From an uncultured Schlesneria sp. (GTDB lineage: Bacteria > Planctomycetota > Planctomycetia > Planctomycetales > Planctomycetaceae): a stretch of 64,000 nucleotides of DNA. Made by a program: the position numbers and the translations under genes. Within the stretch, counting starts at the first letter, position 1. Every line of letters starts with the position of its first letter. The stretch covers positions 1 to 64,000 of the forward strand of contig CAIQIR010000094.1 of NCBI GenBank assembly GCA_903871875.1, read 5' to 3'. This document shows, piece by piece, positions 35,845-44,738 of this stretch. The notes under the pieces were generated by a model. The model was not told the DNA's origin and ran no database searches. It saw only the letters and a list, made by a program, of their open reading frames with translations.

Positions 35845-37362
35845 TCACCGCATCCCACCGGATGGTCCGGTGGCTAGGGGAATGCCATCGCCTGCGGTTT
35901 CTTGATTTGTTGTTCGAGAATCTCGATCAGCGCGGATTGCCGCCCTCGCAATATTCCGCAACATTCCTGCGAAAACGCATTGATGGAGCGGATAAATTCC
36001 GTACCAGTAGACCAAACCCAGAAGTCCTCTCGGATCGAAAATCGCCGTCTGGCGAATGGTACTACCTTGTTCAGCGGGGGTGACCTCGAATTCAAGCCAT
36101 GCCCGTCCGGGCAGCTTCATTTCGGCATGTAATCGCACCCGATGTGGTGGCTCATATTGTTCGACCCGCCAGAAGTCGAGGGGGTCGCCAACGTTGAGAT
36201 TCTCGGGATCACGTCGGCCCCGCCGCACACCCACTCCACCGACGAGTAAATCAAAGAATCCACGCAGAGACCATAGCCAGTTGCCGTAGTACCAGCCGGT
36301 GCGTCCACCGATACGCCGAATTGGCGCGAACGCCTTTTCGGGCGGCACATTCACCGTGATCGTTCGTGAGTCGACAAGCCGGGAACCAAACCTTTCACCG
36401 CCCCATGTTTGTCGTGGGCCAGCTGACGATAATGCGTCCGACCAGCGCGTCTCGGCGAACTCGTGATCTTCGTTCAACAAGGCGCGGGAGATCGCGGCAC
36501 GAACCGAACGAGGCCGAACGGAGAATGTGGTTTCAGCCAGGTTGTTGGAGACGAGGGTTGGATTCCGCAGACTTTCCACGAGCTTCCGACCGACGCGGGC
36601 GTACAACGGCGTGACCAACCCGAGCCAAAGGCTCGAAAGATAAGGTGTCAACAACGGCACAGGAATCATCCAGCGGATGAGTCCTCGTTGATGGGCGTAT
36701 TCTTGCATGATCTGGCCGTACGAGACTTGATCGGGGCCGCCGATTTCGTAAACCTGTGACGGCCCCGCGGGCAGCTCCAAGGCGGACATTAAATAGTCCA
36801 GCAAATCTTCGATCGCGATGGGTTGTGCCTCAACGTGGACCCAGCGCGGGCAGATCATGATTGGCAGTCGCTCAACGAGTGCACGGATCATCTCGAACGA
36901 CAGACTTCCCGAGCCAATCACGATGGAAGCACGAAACTCCACGATGCATGGATGATAAGCCCGAAGCACGTCTCCGGTTTCTTGACGACTGCGAAGATGT
37001 TTGGAAAGCTTATGATCAGGATTGCCAAGCCCACCCAGATAGATGATGCGACTTACGCCAGCATTGGCCGCCGCCTTCGAGAAATTTGTCGCGGCAATCT
37101 TATCCTCTTCCTCGAAATCACGATCAGCACCCATCGAGTGGATGAGATAAAAGGCGGTCTTGACGCCCTTGAACCCGTCGACGAGCGAACCGGGTTCCAG
37201 CACGTCTCCAGCAACGATTTCCGTTGTCGAAGTCACTCGTGTGACTAACGCTTCAGGACGCCTGGTGAGGCACCTGACGGGGACACCGTGTTCCTGCAAG
37301 AGCGACAACAGTCGTCCACCGATGTAACCTGTGGCTCCAGTGAGCAGTACCAACCCGTGCAT
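35845..37362 (-). CDS. NAD(P)-binding epimerase-like protein with DUF2867 C-terminus
   Basis: 505 aa from the ATG at 37362 (MHGLVLLTGATGYIGG); the frame is open 13 codons further but that lead is atypical. The N-terminal ~290 residues form an atypical SDR (GATGYIGGRLL nucleotide-binding motif). The C-terminal ~160 residues match DUF2867 (GWYYGNWLW.LRG..D...GG.G..RGRR, WRVE...P...RL.AEMK.PG.AWLEF). This SDR-DUF2867 combination is widespread, but its reaction is not established. It is the first gene of a four-gene minus-strand run continuing through 32586. Confidence 0.9.
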   Translation of the reverse strand: MHGLVLLTGATGYIGGRLLSLLQEHGVPVRCLTRRPEALVTRVTSTTEIVAGDVLEPGSLVDGFKGVKTAFYLIHSMGADRDFEEEDKIAATNFSKAAANAGVSRIIYLGGLGNPDHKLSKHLRSRQETGDVLRAYHPCIVEFRASIVIGSGSLSFEMIRALVERLPIMICPRWVHVEAQPIAIEDLLDYLMSALELPAGPSQVYEIGGPDQVSYGQIMQEYAHQRGLIRWMIPVPLLTPYLSSLWLGLVTPLYARVGRKLVESLRNPTLVSNNLAETTFSVRPRSVRAAISRALLNEDHEFAETRWSDALSSAGPRQTWGGERFGSRLVDSRTITVNVPPEKAFAPIRRIGGRTGWYYGNWLWSLRGFFDLLVGGVGVRRGRRDPENLNVGDPLDFWRVEQYEPPHRVRLHAEMKLPGRAWLEFEVTPAEQGSTIRQTAIFDPRGLLGLVYWYGIYPLHQCVFAGMLRNIARAAIRADRDSRTTNQETAGDGIPLATGPSGGMR

Positions 37363-37633
37363 CGTCGCTCCCGTCCAGTTGATCGCTCGCGACCACAACA
37401 AACATGATCACTGATCGTCAATGCGGAAGCATCAGACGAACAAAAAACGGAGGTCGGGGAGACACTTCCACGCTTCCCAACCAACTTATCCGAACCTTGA
37501 AGCGAATGTCAGAGAGCTTAAGCATCGCCAGAAGAGGTTGCGCACTCAATCGCCAAATGCGTCTTAAGGTGAACAACGTCCGCAAATTGCTGACTTCGAG
37601 AATCAGATCGCGGTTCTCCGCGATCAGGCTTAC

Positions 37634-37671
37634 TGGCCGGCCTCCAACATTGCCGTCAAGACGGCCGGCCA
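37634..37671 (-). terminator. GC-rich hairpin after the 69-aa gene
   Basis: TGGCCGGCC (37634-37642) pairs with GGCCGGCCA (37663-37671), with a nested GCCGTC/GACGGC (37652-37665). It starts 4 bp after the stop at 37675 in the direction of transcription. No T run, so it may be a processing or stability hairpin. The gap 37402-37674 otherwise has no gene. Confidence 0.55.
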
Positions 37672-37674
37672 ATG

Positions 37675-37884
37675 TCAGTTTGGGCCTTGAGCCGACTGCT
37701 CGGTACGGATCTTCACGGTCCCGTTTAACACCCATTCTGCGTGTTCTGCTGCGGCACCAGTGCCGCTGGGAATCTTGACGTGCATGTCCAAGAACTCATA
37801 ACCGATCACCGCATTCTTCCCCGTCAGTCGTTCGTACAGTCCCATCGCCAGATCAGGCCAGTTGGTTGTGTGTTCGGTCGTCAT
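37675..37884 (-). CDS. Small conserved protein, paralogue of the 29439 gene
   Basis: 69 aa; the start at 37884 has GGAG 8 bp upstream. It is about 70% identical by eye to the protein at 29439. It is soluble, with no signal peptide and no recognised domain. An exact GTTAA-N17-GGTT signature lies 73 bp upstream together with the GAACGATATGAACG leader element, and a hairpin follows the stop, so it looks like a one-gene transcription unit under the shared regulator. Confidence 0.82.
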   Translation of the reverse strand: MTTEHTTNWPDLAMGLYERLTGKNAVIGYEFLDMHVKIPSGTGAAAEHAEWVLNGTVKIRTEQSAQGPN

Positions 37885-37932
37885 CTCAATCTCCAGGGTT
37901 CTTAATTATGAGGCTGATTATGAACTACAAAA

Positions 37933-37946
37933 CGTTCATATCGTTC
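37933..37946 (-). promoter_or_regulatory. Leader element GAACGATATGAACG
   Basis: Identical to 30624-30637 and placed 11 bp downstream of the GGTT at 37958-37961. Confidence 0.55.
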
Positions 37947-37957
37947 GTTGCGAATGG

Positions 37958-37983
37958 AACCGCGACATCGGCGATGAGTTAAC
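37958..37983 (-). promoter_or_regulatory. Promoter signature GTTAA-N17-GGTT (exact)
   Basis: On the minus strand GTTAACTC (37983-37976), 14 bp, GGTT (37961-37958), 73 bp before the start at 37884. The upstream AATTCCC is shared with the FAS1 operon copy. Confidence 0.65.
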
Positions 37984-38081
37984 GGGAATTGTGAGAGATT
38001 TTCAGAATCTCACCCTCAATAGACGGAAGAGCAACAATCTTCGATGATTTTGGCAGCGCATCGTGAACTACAAGATCGAGA

Positions 38082-39068
38082 TTACTCAGTGCTGGAAGCG
38101 AACGCGACTTTTCGAGCCATCGAAAGAACGTTCCACGCGATGGCAGCGATTGGCATCAAGATCAGTAGACCCGCAGCTACCAACGTGATTCCTCCGACCA
38201 GATCGACATCCAGTCGTTCACGACCGTGAAGGGTCTGCCAAAGTGCATGCGACATAAATAGGACGTGAGCCGCCACCGCTGATCGCAGCAGCCAGGCGGT
38301 ATTGGGCACGCGGAACCAGTTCAGCACGGCGTAAAGAATCGGCAGAACCTGGATCGCATGCAATGCCGCTCCGTGCGGGTATTTGAGCACTCCGGCGCCT
38401 CCCCAGGACTCATATGGTTTGCCATTGGCGATGTTTATCTCTCCTGCGATGGTCACAAACAGACCAAGACCGCAGGAGGCCAGCAGGAACCACAGTCCGG
38501 CACGGATTGCAGTTGCCAGTGCTTCGTCGATTGGTGGAAGTCGACGTGATCGACAAGCGAGGCAGACAATTCCGAGAGTGACAACCAAGATGAATCCCAG
38601 CATTGCCGTCTCAATCGTGGCATCGATCAGGTTCCCATGATTGAAATGTGAAGGAACGCCCCTCCAATATTGGAGGGTAATCAGCCCGACTTCCAGAAGA
38701 AGGCAGGCAGCCATCAAATTTGCGAAAAAACGGTCATGCCTCCACGAATGCATTTGCGTGAGAACCCAGGCGATTGACCATATTGTCACCCCTGCGGAAA
38801 CTCCGAACAAGGCAGGTTTCCGGACTGACAAGGGGCCGTCCCACGCGGCGTTGGTGATCCACAGCAAGGCGAGGTGAAACAATCCGCTTGTGACAAGCAC
38901 CGCGCCCATCCAGATTGACGGACAAAAATCGGATCTCAGGGGGGAATTCGAAGATGAAACTTCTGCCAAACGTCGCACTATCGCCCATTGATCACGGTGA
39001 ATCGCGCCTCTGATCGGTTGCGAAATATTCCTTGTGCATTTGAATCGTGGGTTCATTGGAACATTCAC
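38082..39068 (-). CDS. Multi-pass membrane protein of unknown function
   Basis: 328 aa with about seven or eight hydrophobic helices between residues 50 and 320. Conserved-looking loops include QMHSWRHDRFF and YPHGAALHAIQVLPILYAVL, with histidines near helix ends that could bind heme or metal. The N-terminal 45 residues are polar. No family named with confidence. Its start overlaps the SDR stop by 4 bp (ATGA), so the pair is co-translated. Confidence 0.8.
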   Translation of the reverse strand: MNVPMNPRFKCTRNISQPIRGAIHRDQWAIVRRLAEVSSSNSPLRSDFCPSIWMGAVLVTSGLFHLALLWITNAAWDGPLSVRKPALFGVSAGVTIWSIAWVLTQMHSWRHDRFFANLMAACLLLEVGLITLQYWRGVPSHFNHGNLIDATIETAMLGFILVVTLGIVCLACRSRRLPPIDEALATAIRAGLWFLLASCGLGLFVTIAGEINIANGKPYESWGGAGVLKYPHGAALHAIQVLPILYAVLNWFRVPNTAWLLRSAVAAHVLFMSHALWQTLHGRERLDVDLVGGITLVAAGLLILMPIAAIAWNVLSMARKVAFASSTE

Positions 39069-39796
39069 TTACGGGATAAGACATGCCCTAACCCACCATC
39101 GATTCCGATGACTTGACCAGTGATCCACTCGTTCTCCGGATTGAGCAACCAGTCGACAAGGGAAGCGACATGCTCTGGCTCTCCAAGTCGACCCAAGGCG
39201 TGCATATGGGCGGAAGCAGTGGCGCTGGCTGAGTTCTCCCAGATCCGCCGCGTCATCTCAGTGCGAATCAATCCTGGGCTGACGACGTTAACGCGAATAT
39301 TGCTTGAGGCATAAGTGGCCGCCGCCGACCGAGCCAATCCGATCACACCTGCTTTAGCCGCTGCGATTGCTTCATGATTCGCAATCCCGATTTCCGCTGC
39401 CGCCGAGGCGAACAACACAATTGAACCGCCTTGTTCACGCAATAGTTTCGCGCCAACGCGAATGGTGGCAAACGCGGTGAATAGGTTCGTCTCGACAATT
39501 TGGCGGAAGTCCTCGTCTGTCGTGGTATGCGCGGGTTTCAACAGAATTGAACCGATGCAGTTGACGAGAGCATGTATGCCACCTCCAACCTCGGCGGCCT
39601 CCCGCAATCCCTCTTCCAGTGACTGGGAACTGGTCAGATCCACTTTTATAAACGGTTGATCGAGTTCCCGTGACAACGCAAGCAATTTCTCTTCGTTTCG
39701 GCCGACGAGTAATAGTTGAAGGCCGTTTCGAACCAATCGCCGTGCCAGAACGCTCCCGATCGTCCCCGTTGACCCGAGAATCGCGATCGTGCTCAT
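39065..39796 (-). CDS. Short-chain dehydrogenase/reductase
   Basis: 243 aa from the ATG at 39796 with AGGGAG upstream; longer in-frame starts are atypical. Cofactor motif TGTIGSVLARRL, NCIGS at about residue 82, and an unusual active-site stretch SAAAEIGIANHEAIAAAKAG where classical SDRs have S...Y..K; here the Tyr appears to be His (NHEAIAAAKAG), so catalysis may differ. The C-terminal VSPGLIRTEM and GQVIGIDGGLG are standard. SDRs of this kind are found with light- and singlet-oxygen-induced lipid genes in other bacteria. Confidence 0.88.
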   Translation of the reverse strand: MSTIAILGSTGTIGSVLARRLVRNGLQLLLVGRNEEKLLALSRELDQPFIKVDLTSSQSLEEGLREAAEVGGGIHALVNCIGSILLKPAHTTTDEDFRQIVETNLFTAFATIRVGAKLLREQGGSIVLFASAAAEIGIANHEAIAAAKAGVIGLARSAAATYASSNIRVNVVSPGLIRTEMTRRIWENSASATASAHMHALGRLGEPEHVASLVDWLLNPENEWITGQVIGIDGGLGHVLSRK

Positions 39797-39875
39797 CGAG
39801 GTTTCTCCCTTTGCAAACCGGATGATTGTCAATTGTTGCGAATTGGTTAATGGCAGCTTAAGTTCAGTCAAAATG

Positions 39876-39913
39876 CTTCAACGCTTGGCAAGGTGATTGG
39901 CCAAGCGTTGAAG
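39876..39913 (-). terminator. 14-bp perfect hairpin after the two-domain fasciclin gene
   Basis: CTTCAACGCTTGGC (39876-39889) and GCCAAGCGTTGAAG (39900-39913) are exact inverted arms with a 10-nt loop. On the minus strand the stem is followed by CATTTTG. It lies 52 bp past the FAS1 stop at 39966, so it probably ends that transcript. Confidence 0.75.
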
Positions 39914-39965
39914 TTCGGGGTGGAGTAGTACGTCAAGTTGCTAATCATCTCTCGAATCCGACGGA

Positions 39966-40985
39966 CTAGCGTCGACGAGCCCCTCGCATCCGATAGGATA
40001 CCTGGTGACCAGTCTGCGGACAGACTTGAGCGACATATTGCGTTGACGCTGGAGCGACATGGGCGCCCTTGGCAGGTGTGGCTGATGGCAGAAGCACGGT
40101 GTCAATGACATGAATCACGCCGTTCGAAGCGTCGATGTCCGTCGCAACGAAACCAGCTCCGTTGACGGTGGCGGCTCCGTTATTCACCGCCGCGATCAAC
40201 ATGCCCCCTTGAGCGGTCTTAAGTTCCTTTCTGCTTAGCACGTCATTCGAGAAGACGCGGCCAGGTACAACATGAAACTTGAGAATAGCCGCCAGTTTTT
40301 CCTTGTTCTCCGGTTTCAACAGATTCTCCACGGTGCCGGCTGGAAGTTTCGCGAACGCATCATCAGTCGGTGCGAACACGGTGAGGGGCTTGTCGCCTGA
40401 CAATACCTCGACCAGCCCGGCAGCTTTTGCGGCGGCAAGCAGCGTTTTGAAAGTTCCGGCCTTGGCAGCAGTCGTCGGAATATTGTCCGTGGATGGCATT
40501 ATCACTTGATCGATCACATGGATTACACCATTCGAGCAGGCGATATCCGCAGCGACGACCTGGGCCTGGTCGATCTGTACTTTGCCATCGTTAACTTTGA
40601 CGTTGACCCGCTGTCCATTGACCGTGGCTGCCGCATTCAGCTTGACGACGTCTGCCGCCATCACCTTGCCGGGAACAACATGATAAGTGAGCACTGCAAT
40701 CAGAGACTGCTTGTTCTCTGGCTTAAGCAGCGTCTCAACAGTTCCTGCGGGCAACTTCGCAAACGCTTCATCAGATGGGGCGAATACCGTAAATGGCCCT
40801 TTTCCCTGCAGAGTCTCAACCAACCCGGCCGCCTGCAGAGCGGCGGCGAGCGTTTTAAATGTACCAGCTTCAATTGCTGTTGCCACAATGTCTTTCGCAG
40901 GCGCCGTTTCAGCCCTCGCACCACTTTGAACGAAAACCAACATCGCAGCAGCCGTCGCACCAAACACCATTCGCTGAATCCTCAT
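39966..40985 (-). CDS. Secreted protein with two fasciclin (FAS1) domains
   Basis: 339 aa from the ATG at 40985 (GGAG 7 bp upstream); in-frame starts to 41012 are less likely. Signal peptide at about residues 1-24 ([18 protein letters not shown]). FAS1 domain 1 at about 27-160 and domain 2 at about 168-305, each with FTVFAP(S/T)[10 protein letters not shown] and GVIHVID. A short basic tail (RMRGARRR) ends the protein. An exact promoter signature lies 79 bp upstream. It is transcribed divergently from the CarH-like regulator. Confidence 0.93.
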   Translation of the reverse strand: MRIQRMVFGATAAAMLVFVQSGARAETAPAKDIVATAIEAGTFKTLAAALQAAGLVETLQGKGPFTVFAPSDEAFAKLPAGTVETLLKPENKQSLIAVLTYHVVPGKVMAADVVKLNAAATVNGQRVNVKVNDGKVQIDQAQVVAADIACSNGVIHVIDQVIMPSTDNIPTTAAKAGTFKTLLAAAKAAGLVEVLSGDKPLTVFAPTDDAFAKLPAGTVENLLKPENKEKLAAILKFHVVPGRVFSNDVLSRKELKTAQGGMLIAAVNNGAATVNGAGFVATDIDASNGVIHVIDTVLLPSATPAKGAHVAPASTQYVAQVCPQTGHQVSYRMRGARRR

Positions 40986-41040
40986 CTCGATCTCCGATTC
41001 GTACATCAACATACTGAACGACGACCGACTTCCATTAACT

Positions 41041-41054
41041 CGTTCAAATCGTTC
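41041..41054 (-). promoter_or_regulatory. Leader element GAACGATTTGAACG
   Basis: One mismatch to the elements at 30624 and 37933, 10 bp downstream of the GGTT at 41065-41068. Confidence 0.5.
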
Positions 41055-41064
41055 TTACGGCTGG

Positions 41065-41090
41065 AACCGTTGGAACCTTGATGTCTTAAC
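41065..41090 (-). promoter_or_regulatory. Promoter signature GTTAA-N17-GGTT (exact)
   Basis: On the minus strand GTTAAGAC (41090-41083), 14 bp, GGTT (41068-41065), 79 bp before the two-domain FAS1 start. It lies in the divergent region shared with the MerR regulator. Confidence 0.65.
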
Positions 41091-41240
41091 GAACGATTTC
41101 AAGAAATCCGAAAAAACGCGAATAATGCTGGTTTTGTCCGTCCTGGCGTTCTTTAAAAGACCGTTTTGCACGATTTATAGTTGCCAAGACAGCGTTGTTG
41201 CCGTACATTCCTCAGTCGCCAAACAGAATGCGGGACTGAA

Positions 41241-42167
41241 ATGCCACCACTTCGAGAATCTACAGATAAGCTGTTGTCTCCAAAACAAGTCGCAAAAGCG
41301 ATTGGAGCGAGCGAATCGTCCTTGAAGCGCTGGTGCGATCAGGGGCTGATCAAAACGGTGAAGACGGCAGGTGGCCATCGACGCATTCCCGTTCACGAGG
41401 CGCTTCGATTCGTCCGCGAGCAAAATCATGCGGTTGTCGAGCCACACATTCTGTCGATGACGGCGACAACCGATCGCAAGGCCCGACGTATCGAAGGTGT
41501 CGCGGAACGGTTGACCGAAGCACTGTTGTCGAACAACGAACTGACCTGCCGCGCGATCGTGTTCGACATGTTTCTGGCCGGTGAATCGGTGAGCCGCATT
41601 TTTGATGACGTCGTGGCCGCTGCCTTTAGAGCCATTGGCGACAAATGGGAATTTCACGAAGCCGAAGTTTATCAAGAGCGGTGTTCGTGCCAGATCATGC
41701 TTCGGCTGCTTCACGAGCTGCGGTCCCATCAAGTCCCTCCCAACCCGAGTTGCGTCGCTTTGGGGGCCACAATCGAAGGAGATCAATACGTCCTGCCGGG
41801 CACGATGGCGGAGATCGTGCTCCGCTCAGTTGATTGGGACGCTCGGCTGCTCGGCACTTCGATCCCGTTCGATTCAATGGTGAAAGCCGTTGAGACACAC
41901 TCCCCAGAGCTGTTCTGGCTGAGTGTTTCTTTCATCGAGGACGAAGCCGCGTTTATTGCCGGTTTTCATCGATTGTCCGCCGCCGCCTCGAAAACGAAAA
42001 CGGCAATTGTCGTCGGTGGCCGAGCACTCACATCCGAAATTCGAACCAGGCTCAGTTACTCGGCATTTTGCGACACGATGCGTCACCTCGAAGAGTTCGG
42101 AAAAACAATGCGACGGCAAACCGACATCGCCTCTCAAAAATCACGCAAGACCAGAAAGAATGCCTGA
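41241..42167 (+). CDS. CarH/LitR-like MerR regulator with an altered B12-binding domain
   Basis: 308 aa from the ATG at 41241. The MerR winged helix (about residues 10-60) reads LLSPKQVAKAIGASESSLKR, then TAGGHRRIP. The helical bundle (about 85-165) and the Rossmann-type cobalamin-binding fold (about 170-295) match CarH photoreceptors. Key cobalamin residues differ: the W-x9-EH motif is W136-x9-E146-R147, and the ExHxxG motif is D181-Q-Y183-V-L-P, so both histidines are replaced. Light sensing through adenosylcobalamin is therefore doubtful, though the fold is kept. It heads the operon with the lipid genes, overlapping the next gene by 8 bp. Confidence 0.88.
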   Translation: MPPLRESTDKLLSPKQVAKAIGASESSLKRWCDQGLIKTVKTAGGHRRIPVHEALRFVREQNHAVVEPHILSMTATTDRKARRIEGVAERLTEALLSNNELTCRAIVFDMFLAGESVSRIFDDVVAAAFRAIGDKWEFHEAEVYQERCSCQIMLRLLHELRSHQVPPNPSCVALGATIEGDQYVLPGTMAEIVLRSVDWDARLLGTSIPFDSMVKAVETHSPELFWLSVSFIEDEAAFIAGFHRLSAAASKTKTAIVVGGRALTSEIRTRLSYSAFCDTMRHLEEFGKTMRRQTDIASQKSRKTRKNA

Positions 42168-43452
42168 CGTAATCATGAACCTGTTCCAAATCCGATTTAT
42201 GACGCTCATCGCGGCGGTCACATTGTTGCCGCACGCGACAATGGCCGCAGACCTCGCGGCGACTTGGCCGCAGTGGCGTGGTCCGTCGCGCGACGGGCAA
42301 GCGCCGTTGACTCCCGCGTGGCCGGATCGCGTTGACGACGCGACGCTCGCGACGACGTGGCGAGTTGAGTTGGGGCCGAGCTACTCCGGGCCGATTGTCG
42401 CTACGGATCGAGTCTTCGTGACAGAAACTCGCGACAAGAAGTCCGAAGTCGTGAAAGCGCTGTCGCGGGAGGAAGGCAAAGTGCTGTGGTCGGCGGAGTG
42501 GCCTGGTTCGATGTCGGTTCCTTTCTTCGCAGAGGAAAACGGTGAGTGGATTCGAGCGACTCCGGCCTACGATGGCGAATCACTATTCGTCGCGGGGATG
42601 CGCGATGTATTGGTCTGCCTCGAAGCGGCAACGGGCAAGGAACGCTGGCGAGTCGATTTCGTCGAGCGGTTCAAATCGACGCTGCCAACATTTGGGTTCG
42701 TGTCGTCGCCGCTCGTTGACGGCGAACACATTTATGTTCAAGCGGGTGCCTCATTCGTGAAGCTCAACAAGCGAAGCGGGGAGACGATTTGGCGATCGCT
42801 CGAAGATGGTGGCGGCATGAACGGCAGCGCTTTTTCGTCGCCCTTCAAAGCCACGATCGCCGGACAGACGCAGCTCCTGGTGCAGACTCGAAATCGCCTG
42901 GTCGGCGTCGATGAGGCAACCGGCAGCGAACTTTGGACGCAGCCAATCGAGGCGTTTTGCGGCATGAATATTCTAACGCCGGTCGTCTTCGGCGACGCGA
43001 TCTTCACGAGCAGTTACGGTGGCAAATCGTGGCTGTTCGATCTCGCCACGACCAGCAACGACGGAAACAGCAAAATGTCTGTGACCGAACGCTGGCAAAA
43101 CAAGAATCAAGGCTACATGTCTACACCGGTCATCATTGACGGTCATATTTACACGCATCTCAAAAACCAGCGATTCGCGTGCATCGACCTCGCGACTGGG
43201 AAAGACCGTTGGATTAGTAAACCGTTCGGCAAATATTGGAGTCTCGTCGCTCAAGCTCAAAAGATTATGGCTCTTGATGAACGAGGCGACTTGTTACTCA
43301 TCAATGCCAATCCAGAAAAGTTCGAGTTGATGGATCAGCGCCAAGTCAGCGAGTCGCCAACGTGGGCGCACCTGGCGGTTTGCGGTGACGAAGTTTACGT
43401 CCGCGACCTCAAAGGCCTGACGGCCTTTCATTGGTCTGCCTCGCAACAATAA
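42160..43452 (+). CDS. Exported PQQ-like beta-propeller protein
   Basis: 430 aa from the ATG at 42160 (GAAAGA upstream), overlapping the regulator stop; an ATG at 42175 is an alternative. Signal peptide in the first ~28 residues (FMTLIAAVTLLPHATMA), then WPQWRGPSRDGQ, the same opening as the paralogue at 23752, and propeller blades such as EATGSELWTQ and DLATGKDRWIS. Probably periplasmic; no catalytic residues recognised. Confidence 0.88.
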   Translation: MPDVIMNLFQIRFMTLIAAVTLLPHATMAADLAATWPQWRGPSRDGQAPLTPAWPDRVDDATLATTWRVELGPSYSGPIVATDRVFVTETRDKKSEVVKALSREEGKVLWSAEWPGSMSVPFFAEENGEWIRATPAYDGESLFVAGMRDVLVCLEAATGKERWRVDFVERFKSTLPTFGFVSSPLVDGEHIYVQAGASFVKLNKRSGETIWRSLEDGGGMNGSAFSSPFKATIAGQTQLLVQTRNRLVGVDEATGSELWTQPIEAFCGMNILTPVVFGDAIFTSSYGGKSWLFDLATTSNDGNSKMSVTERWQNKNQGYMSTPVIIDGHIYTHLKNQRFACIDLATGKDRWISKPFGKYWSLVAQAQKIMALDERGDLLLINANPEKFELMDQRQVSESPTWAHLAVCGDEVYVRDLKGLTAFHWSASQQ

Positions 43453-43466
43453 AGGATGACGCCATC

Positions 43467-44738
43467 ATGAAGATCGCGATCATCGGAGCCGGGATTTCCG
43501 GACTGACGGCTGCGTATCGGCTCGGTCTCGCTCATGACATCACTTTGTTCGAGGCCAATGATTATCTCGGCGGGCATACGAACACGGTCGAGGTGGAACT
43601 GGGCGGTGAGCGACAAGTGATCGACACCGGGTTCATCGTTTTCAACGACTGGACATACCCGAAATTCATCGAACTGCTGAACGAACTCGGTGTTCGATCG
43701 CAACCGACGTCGATGGGCTTCAGTGTGCGCTGCGATGCGACGAATTTGGAGTACAACGGTTCGTCCATCAACGGATTGTTTGCCCAGCGACGAAACCTGG
43801 TACGACCGAGCTTCTACAGGATGCTGGGCGATATCGTTCGTTTCAATCGCGACGCTCCCGAATTGGTCCTGAGTCATCCAGAAACCGATGAGACTACAGT
43901 CGGAGAGTTTCTGGCTAAGCAGCGTTACTCACGTGAGTTTGCCGAGCATTACCTGCTGCCGATGGGAGCGGCGATCTGGTCCTGCCCGGTCGGGATGTTT
44001 GAAAACTTCCCGATCAGATTCATCGTCGAGTTCTACCGCAATCATGGTTTGTTGAGCGTTCGCAATCGGCCAACATGGCGGGTCATCGAAGGTGGCTCGC
44101 GGAATTACGTCGTGAAGATGGCGGAGCGATTTCGAGATCGCATTCGACTCAGAACGGCGGTTGGGTTGGTCCGTCGCTCGGCAGACGACGTGGTCGTCGT
44201 CCCGCGAAATGCTTCCCCCGAATCTTTCGACCATGTTGTTCTGGCTTGTCACAGCGACCAGGCACTGCGGATGTTGGCTGATTCGACCTCAATCGAACGC
44301 GATGTGCTGACCGAGTTTCCTTACGGACGCAACATCGCCGTTCTGCACACTGATGAAACTGTCCTGCCGAAGCGGAGACGAACCTGGGCAAGTTGGAATT
44401 ACCACCTCAGCGATCAGGCGTCGAAAAACGCCAGCCAGGCGGCCACGGTAACGTACCAGATGAATCTGCTGCAAAACCTGCGGTCAAAGCACGTCTTCAA
44501 TGTGACGCTCAACAGCGACGAACGGATTGACCCGGCAAAAGTATTGCGCAGGTTTGAGTATCACCACCCGATTTTTACCGTTCGGCGAGCGGCCGCTCAG
44601 TCGCGGCATCACGAGCTGATCAACGTCAACCGGACTTCCTTCTGCGGTGCATATTGGGGAAACGGCTTTCACGAAGATGGCGTCGTCAGTGCCTTGCGTG
44701 TTTGCGAGACTCTCATGCCGAAGGAGTCTCGGGCATGA
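43467..44738 (+). CDS. FAD-dependent oxidoreductase of the COG2907 type
   Basis: 423 aa from the ATG at 43467 (AAAGGATG upstream). The FAD motif [17 protein letters not shown] opens the protein, followed by [17 protein letters not shown] and [13 protein letters not shown], which are hallmarks of COG2907 proteins. These oxidoreductases are repeatedly found beside DUF1365 and cyclopropane-fatty-acid-synthase genes, as here, and probably act on membrane fatty acyl chains. It overlaps the DUF1365 gene by 4 bp. Confidence 0.93.
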   Translation: MKIAIIGAGISGLTAAYRLGLAHDITLFEANDYLGGHTNTVEVELGGERQVIDTGFIVFNDWTYPKFIELLNELGVRSQPTSMGFSVRCDATNLEYNGSSINGLFAQRRNLVRPSFYRMLGDIVRFNRDAPELVLSHPETDETTVGEFLAKQRYSREFAEHYLLPMGAAIWSCPVGMFENFPIRFIVEFYRNHGLLSVRNRPTWRVIEGGSRNYVVKMAERFRDRIRLRTAVGLVRRSADDVVVVPRNASPESFDHVVLACHSDQALRMLADSTSIERDVLTEFPYGRNIAVLHTDETVLPKRRRTWASWNYHLSDQASKNASQAATVTYQMNLLQNLRSKHVFNVTLNSDERIDPAKVLRRFEYHHPIFTVRRAAAQSRHHELINVNRTSFCGAYWGNGFHEDGVVSALRVCETLMPKESRA

